A DNA stretch of 16,466 nucleotides from UBA11858 sp964589145 (GTDB lineage Bacteria; Chloroflexota; Anaerolineae; Anaerolineales; UBA11858): positions 1 to 16,466 of the forward strand of contig CAZPSL010000042.1 in assembly GCA_964589145.1 (NCBI GenBank), written 5' to 3'. The position numbers and the translations under genes were made by a program. Shown here piece after piece: positions 6,257 through 12,957 of the stretch. Every line of letters begins with the position of its first letter. The first letter of the stretch is position 1. Under the pieces are notes generated by a model, which saw only the letters and a program-made list of their open reading frames with translations, was not told where the DNA came from and ran no database searches.

Positions 6257-7453
6257 ATGCGTATCGGAATGCTGGCAGATGCCTACAAACCTTACATCAG
6301 CGGCGTCACCAACGTCATTGATCTGACCAAACGCTACCTTGAATCGGTAGGGCAGGATGTGTTCGTTTTTACCTTCGGGGATCAGGATTATGAGGATGAT
6401 GAACCCAACGTCATCCGGTCTCCGGGGCTTCCTGTCAAGGTTTCAGGATTCTATTTCAACGTGCGCTACAGCCGCGAGGCCAGCCGACTGCTGCACACGA
6501 TGGACGTTGTTCACGTTCATCACCCCTTCCTGAGCGGCAGGCTGGCAAGATGGCATTGCAAGCCGCGCGGCATCCCGATTGTGTTCACCAATCATACCCG
6601 CTACGACCTCTACACCCAGGCTTACCTGCCGATGCTGCCCGACGGTGCCGGGGATGTTTTTATGAAGACATTTATCCCTGGTTTCTGCAACTCCATTGAC
6701 CGGGTAGTTGCTCCCTCCGAAGGATTGAAAAAGGTGTTGGAACGGGTAGGCGTGACCAACCGGATTGACGTGGTTCCTAACGGAGTGGATCTTTCCCGTT
6801 TTCGGCAGAATATCAAACCCATTCCGCGAGACAAATTTGGTTTTGACGCGGATGACGTCATCCTGATTTATACGGGCCGTCTGGCGCCCGAAAAGGATTT
6901 GCCCTTTTTACTGCGTGTTTTCAACGGTGCGGTGCAAGCCTATCCCCACATCCGATTGCTGCTTGTCGGCGGCGGCCCGGAACTGGACAATTTGCAAGAC
7001 CAGGTTCACTACATGGGGATTGCAGATAAGGTCCACTTCACCGGACGGGTAGAGTACGACCAGGTGCCGCGCTACCTGGCGACAGCAGATGCCTTTGTAA
7101 CTGCCTCTGTAACCGAGGTGCATCCGCTCACCGTCATCGAAGCGATGGCCTCCGGCCTGCCCGTACTGGGCATCGAATCCCCCGGCGTTGGCGATACCGT
7201 CACCGACGGGAAAGACGGGTTCATCATTCCAGAGAAAGACATCGCCTCTTTTACAGCAAAAATGGTGCGCCTGGCAACCGACAGAGATTCCCGCCAAACG
7301 ATGGGCGCACAGGCCATAAGAACAGCCGAGCAGTATTCTTACGAGCGCACCTCCCAGCGCATGCTGGAAATCTATGAGGAGGTGATTTCCACCCACACCG
7401 CCCGTTATGGTCTGCGGGCGCGCTGGATTCGCTTTTGGGATAGATGGCGATGA
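6257..7453 (+). CDS. GT4-family glycosyltransferase
   Basis: The 398-residue GT-B glycosyltransferase begins MRIGMLADAYKPYISGV, a Rossmann start with the glycine-rich loop usual in GT4 enzymes. The C-terminal half has GRLAPEK (207-213), LLVGGGP, and the EX7E motif EVHPLTVIE (Glu287 and Glu295), which holds the nucleotide-sugar donor. A retaining alpha-glycosyl transfer from an NDP-sugar is expected. The TNHTRYDLYTQAY segment resembles those of diacylglycerol glucosyltransferases and PimB-like mannosyltransferases, so a membrane glycolipid acceptor is plausible but inferred. The start is ATG 6257, with AAGGAG 7 nt upstream. The open frame runs back to TTG 6095 but that part is the structured leader, not protein. 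The 3' end overlaps yraN by 10 bp (or ATGA if yraN starts at 7450), implying translational coupling. Confidence 0.88.
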   Translation: MRIGMLADAYKPYISGVTNVIDLTKRYLESVGQDVFVFTFGDQDYEDDEPNVIRSPGLPVKVSGFYFNVRYSREASRLLHTMDVVHVHHPFLSGRLARWHCKPRGIPIVFTNHTRYDLYTQAYLPMLPDGAGDVFMKTFIPGFCNSIDRVVAPSEGLKKVLERVGVTNRIDVVPNGVDLSRFRQNIKPIPRDKFGFDADDVILIYTGRLAPEKDLPFLLRVFNGAVQAYPHIRLLLVGGGPELDNLQDQVHYMGIADKVHFTGRVEYDQVPRYLATADAFVTASVTEVHPLTVIEAMASGLPVLGIESPGVGDTVTDGKDGFIIPEKDIASFTAKMVRLATDRDSRQTMGAQAIRTAEQYSYERTSQRMLEIYEEVISTHTARYGLRARWIRFWDRWR

Positions 7454-7812
7454 CCGCCCGCAATCGGGCTTTGGGGCAGTGGGGCGAGACCCTGGCCGCA
7501 GATTACCTCGCCCGGCAGGGATACGCAGTGCTTGACCGCAACGTCCGCACCCCCTACGGCGAGATTGACCTGCTCGCCCGGAAAGAGGACACCCTGGTTT
7601 TCGTGGAGGTCAAAACCCGCAGCGGAGATGCTTACGGGAACCCGGAAGCGAGCATCACCCCCGCAAAGCGTCAACACCTGATTGCTGCCGCACAAGCCTA
7701 CCTGCAAGCACACCCCGAAATTGACCTCCCCTGGCGCATTGACGTGATCGCCATCCGCAAACGCCGCGCTGCCGCGCCGGAAATCGTCCACTTTGAGGAT
7801 GCAATCTCCTGA
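7444..7812 (+). CDS. yraN: YraN/UPF0102 family nuclease-fold protein
   Basis: The 122-residue protein has the family's conserved order: GQWGETLAADYL (11-22), then GEIDLLA (39-45), FVEVKTR (53-59), and a C-terminal WRIDVIAI strand (about 100-107). Glu15, Asp42, Glu55 and Lys57 fit a PD-(D/E)XK nuclease-like site, and the size is normal (115-130 aa). The cellular role of the family is not settled; links to DNA handling and recombination have been proposed. ATG at 7444 overlaps the preceding glycosyltransferase; ATG at 7450 overlaps its TGA as ATGA and is an equally good start two residues later. Confidence 0.9.
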   Translation: MAMTARNRALGQWGETLAADYLARQGYAVLDRNVRTPYGEIDLLARKEDTLVFVEVKTRSGDAYGNPEASITPAKRQHLIAAAQAYLQAHPEIDLPWRIDVIAIRKRRAAAPEIVHFEDAIS

Positions 7813-7837
7813 CGCATAGATGCGCTATCTGGATAAC

Positions 7838-8150
7838 GGGGCAAGCAAATGTTGTAGAAAGATAGTTATCTGCCAACGAGCCGTGGTATTCTGGAGCCCC
7901 ATCCCCCCTGCATCCCCCCTCACCCTTCGGGCAGGCTTCGCACTCCCCAGGGAAGGGGGGACTGGGATCTTCGGTGTGTGTGCGGCGAACTTCGTTCGCC
8001 GCACACACACCTGACAACGCACCCCTCCCCAAAATTTCCGCTTTGGTTCCCCTCTCCCAAAGGGAGAGGGGTGAGGGTAGGGGGAGGGGCCGGGGGTGGG
8101 GGCACACTCAACAACGCAATGCTCAATTTCTACATCTTTTGCCTACGCCC
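7838..8150. mobile_element. MITE-like element, long copy with exact 10-bp flanking duplication
   Basis: TCTGGATAAC is present at 7828-7837 and at 8151-8160, directly outside the two ends, and reads as a target-site duplication. The left end contains GCAAGCAAATGTTGTAGAAA (7841-7860). The right end, reverse-complemented, contains GGCAAAAGATGTAGAAA. The end types are reversed compared with the copies at 2494 and 12589, so it is inserted in the opposite orientation. The 313-bp interior is made of modules found elsewhere: 7900-7961 matches 13739-13800 at 59 of 62 positions, and a GAACCAAAGCG-type block near 8038-8075 matches 5801-5840 inverted. No coding sequence is credible in it. It fills most of the 436-bp yraN-miaA gap; the remaining 88 bp up to miaA show no clear signal. 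Confidence 0.75.
7974..8010. repeat. Perfect 17-bp hairpin inside the long element
   Basis: The arms 7974-7990 (ending GCGGCGAAC) and 7994-8010 (starting GTTCGCCGC) are exact reverse complements with a 3-base loop TTC. The outer part is alternating GTGTGTGTG/CACACACAC. As DNA it could extrude a cruciform; as RNA it is a very stable hairpin. No T run follows. Confidence 0.85.
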
Positions 8151-8248
8151 TCTGGATAACTGGGACAATAGTACGAGTTACAAGAAAAAATTCGCTCCAT
8201 TCGCACCATTCGTGGATGTTCGTATTCTAAACCTCGCAACGCTCCCCC

Positions 8249-9187
8249 ATGCCCAAAAACACGCCAAAACCACCCCTGATCGTCATCCTGGGCCCGACGG
8301 CGGTCGGTAAAACCGAAACCGCCCTCCAACTGGCCGAGGCGCTGGACGGCGAGATCGTCTCTGCGGATTCGCGGCTGTTCTACCGCGGCATGGATATCGG
8401 CACCGCCAAGCCCGCGCCCGCCGAACTCGCCCGCGTCCCGCACCATCTGGTGGATGTGGCCGACCCCGACGAGACCTGGAGCCTCGCCATGTTCCAGCGG
8501 GCGGCGCAGGCGGCCATTGCGGAAATCCACGCCCGCGGGCGGCTGCCGTTCCTCGTCGGGGGGACGGGACAGTACATCCGGGCGGTGACCGAGGCCTGGG
8601 AAATCCCCGAAGTGGCGCCGGATTTTCGGATGCGGGAAGCCCTCGAAAAGTGGGCGCAGGAGGTCGGCCCCGATGGGCTGCACCGCCGTCTCGCCGAGGT
8701 GGACCCTGAAGCCGCAGAGCGCATCGATCCCCGAAATCTGCGGCGCACCGTGCGGGCTTTGGAGGTGATCCTGCGCACCGGAAAGCGGTTCTCCGCCCAG
8801 AAATCACGCGGGGAATCGCCCTACCGGGTGCTGCAACTCGGCCTGACGCGCCCGCGCCCCGAACTTTACGCCCGCATTGACGCCCGCATCGAAGCCATGC
8901 TGGAAGCCGGTCTTCTGGACGAAGTGCGCGGCCTGCTGGCAGCGGGCTACGCCCCCGATTTGCCGTCCATGTCGGCGATTGGCTACCGCCAGATGGTGCA
9001 GGTGCTTCAGGGGGAAATCACGCTGGAGGAAGCGGTGACGCTGATGAAGCGGCTCACCCGCCAGTTTGTGCGGCGGCAGGCCAACTGGTTCAAACCCGAC
9101 GACCCGAACATCCACTGGTTCCGCGCCGGTGCGGGGGCCGCGGCAGAGATGGAATCGAAAGTGCATCTTTTTTTGACGTCCACTTGA
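8249..9187 (+). CDS. miaA: tRNA dimethylallyltransferase MiaA
   Basis: MiaA transfers a dimethylallyl group from DMAPP to N6 of A37 in tRNAs reading UNN codons, improving codon-anticodon fidelity. The 312-residue protein has the ATPase-like P-loop GPTAVGKT (15-22) and the invariant DSRLFYRGMDIGTAKP block (40-55), with general base Asp40. VGGTGQYI follows, then NLRRTVRALEVI in the tRNA-binding part, and FVRRQANWF near the C-terminus, all in family order and at normal length. The flanking tRNA-Leu(UAA) gene is a natural substrate of this enzyme, though proximity is probably coincidence. ATG at 8249 has no clear Shine-Dalgarno (CGCTCCCCC precedes it). The stop TGA (9185-9187) lies within the -35 box of the downstream antitoxin gene promoter. 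Confidence 0.96.
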   Translation: MPKNTPKPPLIVILGPTAVGKTETALQLAEALDGEIVSADSRLFYRGMDIGTAKPAPAELARVPHHLVDVADPDETWSLAMFQRAAQAAIAEIHARGRLPFLVGGTGQYIRAVTEAWEIPEVAPDFRMREALEKWAQEVGPDGLHRRLAEVDPEAAERIDPRNLRRTVRALEVILRTGKRFSAQKSRGESPYRVLQLGLTRPRPELYARIDARIEAMLEAGLLDEVRGLLAAGYAPDLPSMSAIGYRQMVQVLQGEITLEEAVTLMKRLTRQFVRRQANWFKPDDPNIHWFRAGAGAAAEMESKVHLFLTST

Positions 9188-9214
9188 CAAAGATACCAGT
9201 AATGGTACTATACA
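9184..9214 (+). promoter_or_regulatory. Promoter and palindromic operator of the hicB-like gene
   Basis: A perfect -35 TTGACA (9184-9189) is followed at 16 bp by TACTAT (9206-9211); TATACA (9209-9214) is an alternative -10 at 19 bp. Between the boxes is TACCA (9194-9198), GTAA, TGGTA (9203-9207), an inverted repeat overlapping the -10. The position suits an operator for the ribbon-helix-helix antitoxin encoded downstream, which in this family represses its own promoter. The -35 box includes the miaA stop codon. Confidence 0.7.
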
Positions 9215-9286
9215 GACATGACAAAAATCGCGGTTATCCTTGCAGGCAGGTGTTAAAAGCCATTGAACGCCTGGAGGCTCAAAAAC

Positions 9287-9619
9287 ATGATGAAAAATGA
9301 TCGCTATACCTACCGTGTAACATGGTCTGAGGAAGATGGCGAATACGTCGGCCTTTGCACGGAATTTCCAAGTTTGAGTTGGCTGGCTCAAACCCCGGAA
9401 GATGCGTTGCGGGGCATCCGGGAAGTGGTTGCCGAGGCGGTCACGGACATGCGCGCCAATGGGGAGAAAATCCCGGAACCGATTGCCGCAAAAAAATACA
9501 GCGGGAAATTTTTAGTGCGGATTCCCCCGGAGTTACACCGCCAGTTGGCCCTGGAAGCCGCCGAATCCGGAATTAGTCTGAACCGACTGGCAAGCGACAA
9601 GTTGAGGCAATCAGCCTGA
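9287..9619 (+). CDS. hicB: HicB-family antitoxin, no intact toxin gene adjacent
   Basis: The 110-residue protein has an N-terminal HicB-like fold (about 7-60, YTYRVTWSEEDGEYVGLC.. with the EFPSLS turn) and a C-terminal ribbon-helix-helix DNA-binding segment (about 72-107: KFLVRIPPELHRQLALEAAE, then SLNRLASDKL). HicB proteins neutralise the HicA mRNA interferase and repress their own operon. The start is ATG 9287 (or the next codon, ATG 9290), with GGAGG 9 nt upstream; a TTG at 9263 would extend it across that site and is rejected. Upstream, between promoter and gene, there is room only for a 12-codon ORF (ATG 9218, MTKIAVILAGRC, stop). Downstream are a hairpin and the convergent kinase gene. 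So this is an orphan antitoxin, or the toxin has been lost; it could also serve as a stand-alone regulator. Confidence 0.8.
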   Translation: MMKNDRYTYRVTWSEEDGEYVGLCTEFPSLSWLAQTPEDALRGIREVVAEAVTDMRANGEKIPEPIAAKKYSGKFLVRIPPELHRQLALEAAESGISLNRLASDKLRQSA

Positions 9620-9630
9620 TGCCCTGAAAA

Positions 9631-9657
9631 GTAGAGCGGATTGACAATCCGCTCTAC
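9631..9657 (-). terminator. Convergent terminator between hicB and the kinase gene
   Basis: GTAGAGCGGATT (9631-9642) and AATCCGCTCTAC (9646-9657) are perfect 12-bp arms with a 3-nt loop. On the minus strand TTTTCAGG follows, suiting termination of the kinase transcript, whose stop is 43 bp upstream. On the plus strand the tail is CGCTGC, so it would end the hicB message less well. Confidence 0.65.
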
Positions 9658-9699
9658 CGCTGCATCTCAGCGCCCGTGCGATTCGCACTGCAAAAGCAA

Positions 9700-11253
9700 T
9701 TAGAACGCCAGCGTGATTTCCGTGCCCTTCCCCGCTTCACTCTCCACGCTGACTTCGCCCCCGTGGGCTTCGACAATGCTCCTGACGATTGCCAGCCCCA
9801 GCCCGCTGCCGGGGACAGTTTCCCCGCGCCCGCGGTAAAACCGCTCGAAGATATGCGGTAAATCCTCCGGGGAGATGCCCGCCCCCGTATCGCGCACACG
9901 CACCAAAATCCGATCCGCCCCGCGCACCAGGGAAACGCGGATCTCCCCGCCCGCAGGGGTAAACTTGAGGGCGTTATCCACCAGATTGCCAACCGCCATC
10001 TCCAGCCGGTGACGGTCGCAGGTCATCGTCACGGGCGTATCGGGTGTGTCCAGCACCAGGGTAACGCCCTTCTCCGCCGCGGGCGGTCTGAAGGGAGCAG
10101 CCGCCGCATCCAGCACCTCGCGCAGGTCGCAGTCGCCCAGGTCGAGTTCCAGCAGCCCGGCATCCAGGCGCGAAAGGTTGAGCAGGTTGCCGGTGATCCA
10201 CGCCAGCCGCTCAATCTGGGTCTGGCTCTCGGCCAAAAACTCGGCCTGCGCCTGGGGGTCATCCGCCGCCGGGCCTTGCAGCAGGGCGTTGAAATTTTTG
10301 AGCGCGGTGATCGGGGTGCGCAACTCGTGGGAGGCATCGGCGATGAATCGGCGCAGCGCATCCCGCTCGGCCTCCAGTTGGCGGATGTTGCCTTGCAGGC
10401 TGTCCGCCATCTGGTTGAACTGACCGGCCAATGCGCCGATCTCCCCGCCCGTCTGGATATCCGCCCGCACCGAAAGGTCTCCCGCCCCCATTTGGGACGC
10501 GGTGCGCGCCAGGCTTTTGAGGGGCGCGGTGATCCTTCGGCTGTTCCACAACCCCAGGAGAACCGCCAGCAGCACCGCCCCGCTCCCGGCCACCAGCAAT
10601 GCGGAACGGAGGTTCTTCAGCAGGGCGCTGCCGTAATCGAGCGGCGCGCTCAACTCCACGTAGCCGATGGGGGCGAGCGGGTCGCCGATGGGGTAATGCA
10701 GCACGGTCGCCGAGCGGGGGCGGGGAAAACCAGGCCGCGGCGCGGTCAGCGATTCACTCTCGGCAAGGGAAACTTCCTTGAAAGTGAACTGCTTTCCCCA
10801 GGGGCTGTCGTGCTGTTCCACGATGGTGATTTTGCTCTCCGGGGGGAGCATGGCCGCCAGTTCCGGGGGCAGTTCCAGCGGCGCGCCCGGCTGGATGCGG
10901 TAGACCATCACCCCCGGCGGCGAGTCCACCGGAATCAGCAGTGAGACCTGCCCCTCCGCCCCCGGCAACCCGGAATCGGCAATTTCGCGCCCGCGCACAT
11001 CCAGAATGCGGACGCGCAAATCGCCGAGGTACGCCGAGGTCTCCGCCAGTTGCTGCAACTCGTGTGCGCCAAAAGGCGAATACATCAGCGGCTCAGCCTG
11101 GAGCGCAATCGCCTGGGCATTTTCGCTCAGGCCCTCGATTTCGCGGGCCGCGGCGTAATTCTCGGCGAGTTTGTACGTCACCGCGCCGACCACGCCGACC
11201 GAGAGCAGAGTCAGCAGAACGTAACTGAGAGTGAGCCGCCAGCGGAGGGACAT
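9700..11253 (-). CDS. Membrane sensor histidine kinase
   Basis: The 517-residue kinase has membrane segment 1 (about 8-27), an extracytoplasmic sensor region of about 185 residues, membrane segment 2 (about 216-237), HAMP (238-290), and HisKA with H-box ADASHELRTP, phospho-accepting His309. The ATPase domain has N-box NLVDNALKF (423-431), G1 DTGAGI (455-460), F-box IFERFYRG, and G2 GSGLGLA (482-488). All catalytic parts are present. It phosphorylates itself and then, most likely, the OmpR-type regulator at 12954, with the PDZ protein gene between them on the same strand. The sensor region is unrecognised, with Pro-rich stretches (108-140, 171-180). ATG 11253 has no Shine-Dalgarno: the C-rich heptamer array abuts the start codon. 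Leaderless or coupled translation, or a downstream start, are the alternatives. Confidence 0.95.
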   Translation of the reverse strand: MSLRWRLTLSYVLLTLLSVGVVGAVTYKLAENYAAAREIEGLSENAQAIALQAEPLMYSPFGAHELQQLAETSAYLGDLRVRILDVRGREIADSGLPGAEGQVSLLIPVDSPPGVMVYRIQPGAPLELPPELAAMLPPESKITIVEQHDSPWGKQFTFKEVSLAESESLTAPRPGFPRPRSATVLHYPIGDPLAPIGYVELSAPLDYGSALLKNLRSALLVAGSGAVLLAVLLGLWNSRRITAPLKSLARTASQMGAGDLSVRADIQTGGEIGALAGQFNQMADSLQGNIRQLEAERDALRRFIADASHELRTPITALKNFNALLQGPAADDPQAQAEFLAESQTQIERLAWITGNLLNLSRLDAGLLELDLGDCDLREVLDAAAAPFRPPAAEKGVTLVLDTPDTPVTMTCDRHRLEMAVGNLVDNALKFTPAGGEIRVSLVRGADRILVRVRDTGAGISPEDLPHIFERFYRGRGETVPGSGLGLAIVRSIVEAHGGEVSVESEAGKGTEITLAF

Positions 11254-11330
11254 GGGGTTGGGGTTGGGGGCTGGGAAATGGGGATTGGGGAATGGGGAAT
11301 TGGGGAATTGGGGGTTGGGGATTGGGGATC
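11253..11330. repeat. Heptamer array, unit TGGGGAT
   Basis: Eleven units of 6-8 bp, mostly 7, of the form TGGGGAT, TGGGGAA, TGGGGGT or TGGGGAAT run from the kinase start codon outward. Read on the minus strand they are CCCCAAT-like and would form the 5' untranslated end of the kinase message. The plus strand has repeated runs of 3-5 G at short spacing, which could fold as a G-quadruplex. The unit resembles the CCCCART-type short tandem heptamers described in heterocystous cyanobacteria. Confidence 0.85.
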
Positions 11331-11353
11331 AAATTGCCTGTGCGCACTCGCCT

Positions 11354-11416
11354 CCTGTACCCTGTACGCTGTACCTTGTACGCTGTACCCCGTACCCTGT
11401 ACCCTCTACCCCGTAC
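11354..11416. repeat. Heptamer array, unit CCTGTAC
   Basis: Nine consecutive 7-bp units without a gap: CCTGTAC twice, GCTGTAC, CTTGTAC, GCTGTAC, CCCGTAC, CCTGTAC, CCTCTAC, CCCGTAC. Only the first three positions and one G/C vary; TAC is constant. It ends 2 bp before the PDZ gene stop (11419-11421 on the plus strand), so it makes the start of the 3' untranslated region of that gene. Confidence 0.9.
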
Positions 11417-11418
11417 CC

Positions 11419-12381
11419 TTACGCATCTCCGCCGGGGACGCCGGGCAGGTCGAAGCCGGGGGCGCCTTCGGGCGGGGTGAAATCGTCCACGGAGAAACTG
11501 CCCGCCAGCACGCCCAGGAACCCCGCACCGGGCTTGTCGGGATGCTCGGCGAGGGTGACATCCACATCGAACTGGTCGCCATCCCGATAAACGGTGAGTG
11601 TGACTTCATCGCCAGGTTTGTGGGACTGCAAAATTTCCACAAAATCCTCGATTTCGGCCACGGAATCGCCGTCCACCGCCAAAATCAGGTCACCGGGCTG
11701 TAAACCGGCATCGGCGGCGGGGGTATCTTCCATCACCTGCGAGATGATAACGGCCCCATCCACACCTTCGGGGAGGTCCGGCGGCAGGATGAAGGGCATC
11801 CCGCCGAAGGGGGCATCCGGGCCGCCCTCGCCGTGCGGAGACATCGGGGGCATCTGCCCGCCCATCGGGGCCACGGTGGGGCGGTAGGTAACGCCCAGGT
11901 AGGCCTGATTTGAGTTATCCGGGTTTTCGCCCAGGGTGACGGTGACCTCGCGGGAATCTCCGCCGTCGGCGGGCTGCACTTCGAGCGTGATTTCATCGCC
12001 GGGCTGGAAGGCCCTGATCAGGTCGGCCAGCGATTTCTCCGGGGTGAGTTCCTGCCCGTCCACGCTGAGAATCACATCCCCGGCGCGTAAACCGGCCTCG
12101 TCCGCGGGGCTTCCGGGGACAACTTCCACAATCTCCGCGCCGCCGGTGAGGACGAAATCGAAGGTTTGGGGGCCTCCGGGGACGCCCGGCGCGCCGGGAG
12201 CCACCGGGGGCTCGCCCACCGGGGAATCGTCAAAGGGCTGCGGTTCCTCCGCATGTTGCGAATCCAGGTACAGGTAGGTTGCACCGGCGCCCATCGCCGC
12301 ACCAAACGCTGTCGCACCGCACAGGGCCACAATGCCCAGAATAACGCCTAAAACTGCCAGTAACCAGCCGTATTGCTTCAT
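11419..12381 (-). CDS. Membrane-anchored protein with two PDZ domains
   Basis: The 320-residue protein has an N-terminal membrane segment (about 6-37, Gly/Ala-rich) and a Pro/Gly-rich linker (47-72). PDZ 1 spans about 80-153 (GLRAGDVILSVDGQEL), a Met/Pro/Gly linker 168-204, PDZ 2 about 207-281 (GLQPGDLILAVDGDSV), and a Pro/Gly-rich tail. Each PDZ domain is followed by a similar short segment (NPDNSNQAYLGV and HPDKPGAGFLGV), suggesting an internal duplication. There is no serine protease domain, unlike HtrA/DegS. The PDZ domains should face outside and bind exposed protein C-termini. The gene lies between the regulator and kinase genes on the same strand, so a role in envelope signal input is a reasonable inference. 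ATG 12381 has a strong GGAGGAG at 5 nt. Low-complexity linkers make distant homology searches unreliable. Confidence 0.88.
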   Translation of the reverse strand: MKQYGWLLAVLGVILGIVALCGATAFGAAMGAGATYLYLDSQHAEEPQPFDDSPVGEPPVAPGAPGVPGGPQTFDFVLTGGAEIVEVVPGSPADEAGLRAGDVILSVDGQELTPEKSLADLIRAFQPGDEITLEVQPADGGDSREVTVTLGENPDNSNQAYLGVTYRPTVAPMGGQMPPMSPHGEGGPDAPFGGMPFILPPDLPEGVDGAVIISQVMEDTPAADAGLQPGDLILAVDGDSVAEIEDFVEILQSHKPGDEVTLTVYRDGDQFDVDVTLAEHPDKPGAGFLGVLAGSFSVDDFTPPEGAPGFDLPGVPGGDA

Positions 12382-12412
12382 GTTCTCCTCCGGGAGGTAG
12401 GGATTGGAGATT

Positions 12413-12421
12413 GTTTTAGCA
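12413..12421 (-). promoter_or_regulatory. Possible extended -10 promoter of the PDZ gene
   Basis: On the minus strand TGCTAAAAC (hexamer TAAAAC at 12413-12418) lies about 30 bp before the PDZ start codon. It resembles the TGCTAAACT before the glycosyltransferase leader. AGACAA (12434-12439) is a poor -35 at 15 bp. If real, PDZ and kinase genes have a transcript separate from the regulator. Confidence 0.3.
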
Positions 12422-12588
12422 CCTGTTATGAACTTGTCTGTCGTCCCCCTCCCCTGGCCCCTCCCCCCTCAAGGGGAGGGGAATCATCCTGTTCGGGCAA
12501 GAAGCGCCCGAAAATACACCACTTCGCAGTTGGTCCCCTCTTCCCAAGGGAAAAGAGGACACAGGGGGGATGAGGAAACATCGGGTTC

Positions 12589-12720
12589 GGGTGCAAGCAA
12601 AAGATGTAGAACGCCGGTGTTCCCCCCACCCAACCCTCCCCCCGCCGGGGGGAGGGCAGGGGAGGGGGGAAAGGAAGCAGTTCCCATAGACTGCCCGATT
12701 TCTACAACATTTGCTTGCAC
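12589..12720. mobile_element. MITE-like element, short copy with exact 11-bp flanking duplication
   Basis: ACATCGGGTTC occurs at 12578-12588 and at 12721-12731, flanking the element exactly. The left end has GTGCAAGCAAAAGATG (from 12591) and the right end, reverse-complemented, GTGCAAGCAAATGTTG. Over 21 bp the ends agree at 19 positions. The interior is a G/C palindrome CCCTCCCCCC and GGGGGGAGGG, then GGAAGCAGTTCCC. It shares ends, length and flanking motifs with the copy at 2494, but the central palindromic core is in the opposite orientation. If the duplication is counted as 9 bp, the element extends to 12722. It has no coding capacity. Confidence 0.8.
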
Positions 12721-12894
12721 ACATCGGGTTCTCTGCTATCTGCATCATAGAGAGCGCATAACAGGTTTAGATTCAACTCCAGTTTGATTGTAGCGGGAGG
12801 AGGTTGTGACGGCTTTGGGTTTTGGTTAAGGAATCGCAAAGAAAAGATGAAACTGTGCAGGGAGCAAGGAAGCCGTGAATCGCTGTTCCCGCTT

Positions 12895-12957
12895 CCAACT
12901 CCAACTCCCCACTCTCAACTCCCCACTCTCGACTCACGACTCTCAACTCCCCCTCAC
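12895..12957. repeat. Heptamer array, unit CAACTCC
   Basis: Nine 7-bp units in register: CCAACTC, CAACTCC, CCACTCT, CAACTCC, CCACTCT, CGACTCA, CGACTCT, CAACTCC, CCCTCAC. The core ACTC is kept in all but the first and last. The array reaches into the stop codon of the response regulator (12954-12956), so it forms the start of that gene's 3' untranslated region and could have replaced its original end. Confidence 0.85.

Larger units (their letters stand above)
12382..12953. other. 572-bp gap rich in repeats, no gene
   Basis: From left to right on the plus strand: the PDZ gene ribosome site and possible promoter; palindromes CCCCTCCCC/GGGGAGGGG (12458-12466 and 12473-12481) and CGGGC/GCCCG (12494-12510); a CCTCTTCCC..GGGAAAAGAGG palindrome (about 12537-12557); the MITE-like element (12589-12720); about 170 bp (12732-12894) in which I see no feature; and a heptamer array reaching the regulator stop. 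Open frames in this stretch are repeat-derived and have no family resemblance. Confidence 0.6.

Noticed and set aside
9218..9256. A hicA toxin gene before hicB
   Set aside because: Only 12 codons are open after ATG 9218, too short for HicA (about 60-85 residues), and I saw no frame that restores its double-stranded-RNA-binding fold or catalytic His.
10009..10944. A 311-codon plus-strand open frame opposite the kinase
   Set aside because: It is antisense to a complete histidine kinase with all motifs; the composition is that of a shadow frame.
11253..11416. CRISPR array
   Set aside because: The units are 7 bp and contiguous, with no 25-35 bp repeats separated by unique spacers and no cas gene in the window.
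12421..12766. Inverted 10-bp pair ACCTGTTATG (12421-12430) and CATAACAGGT (12757-12766) as ends of a larger element
   Set aside because: No flanking duplication was found and the pair does not resemble the family ends; it may be chance.
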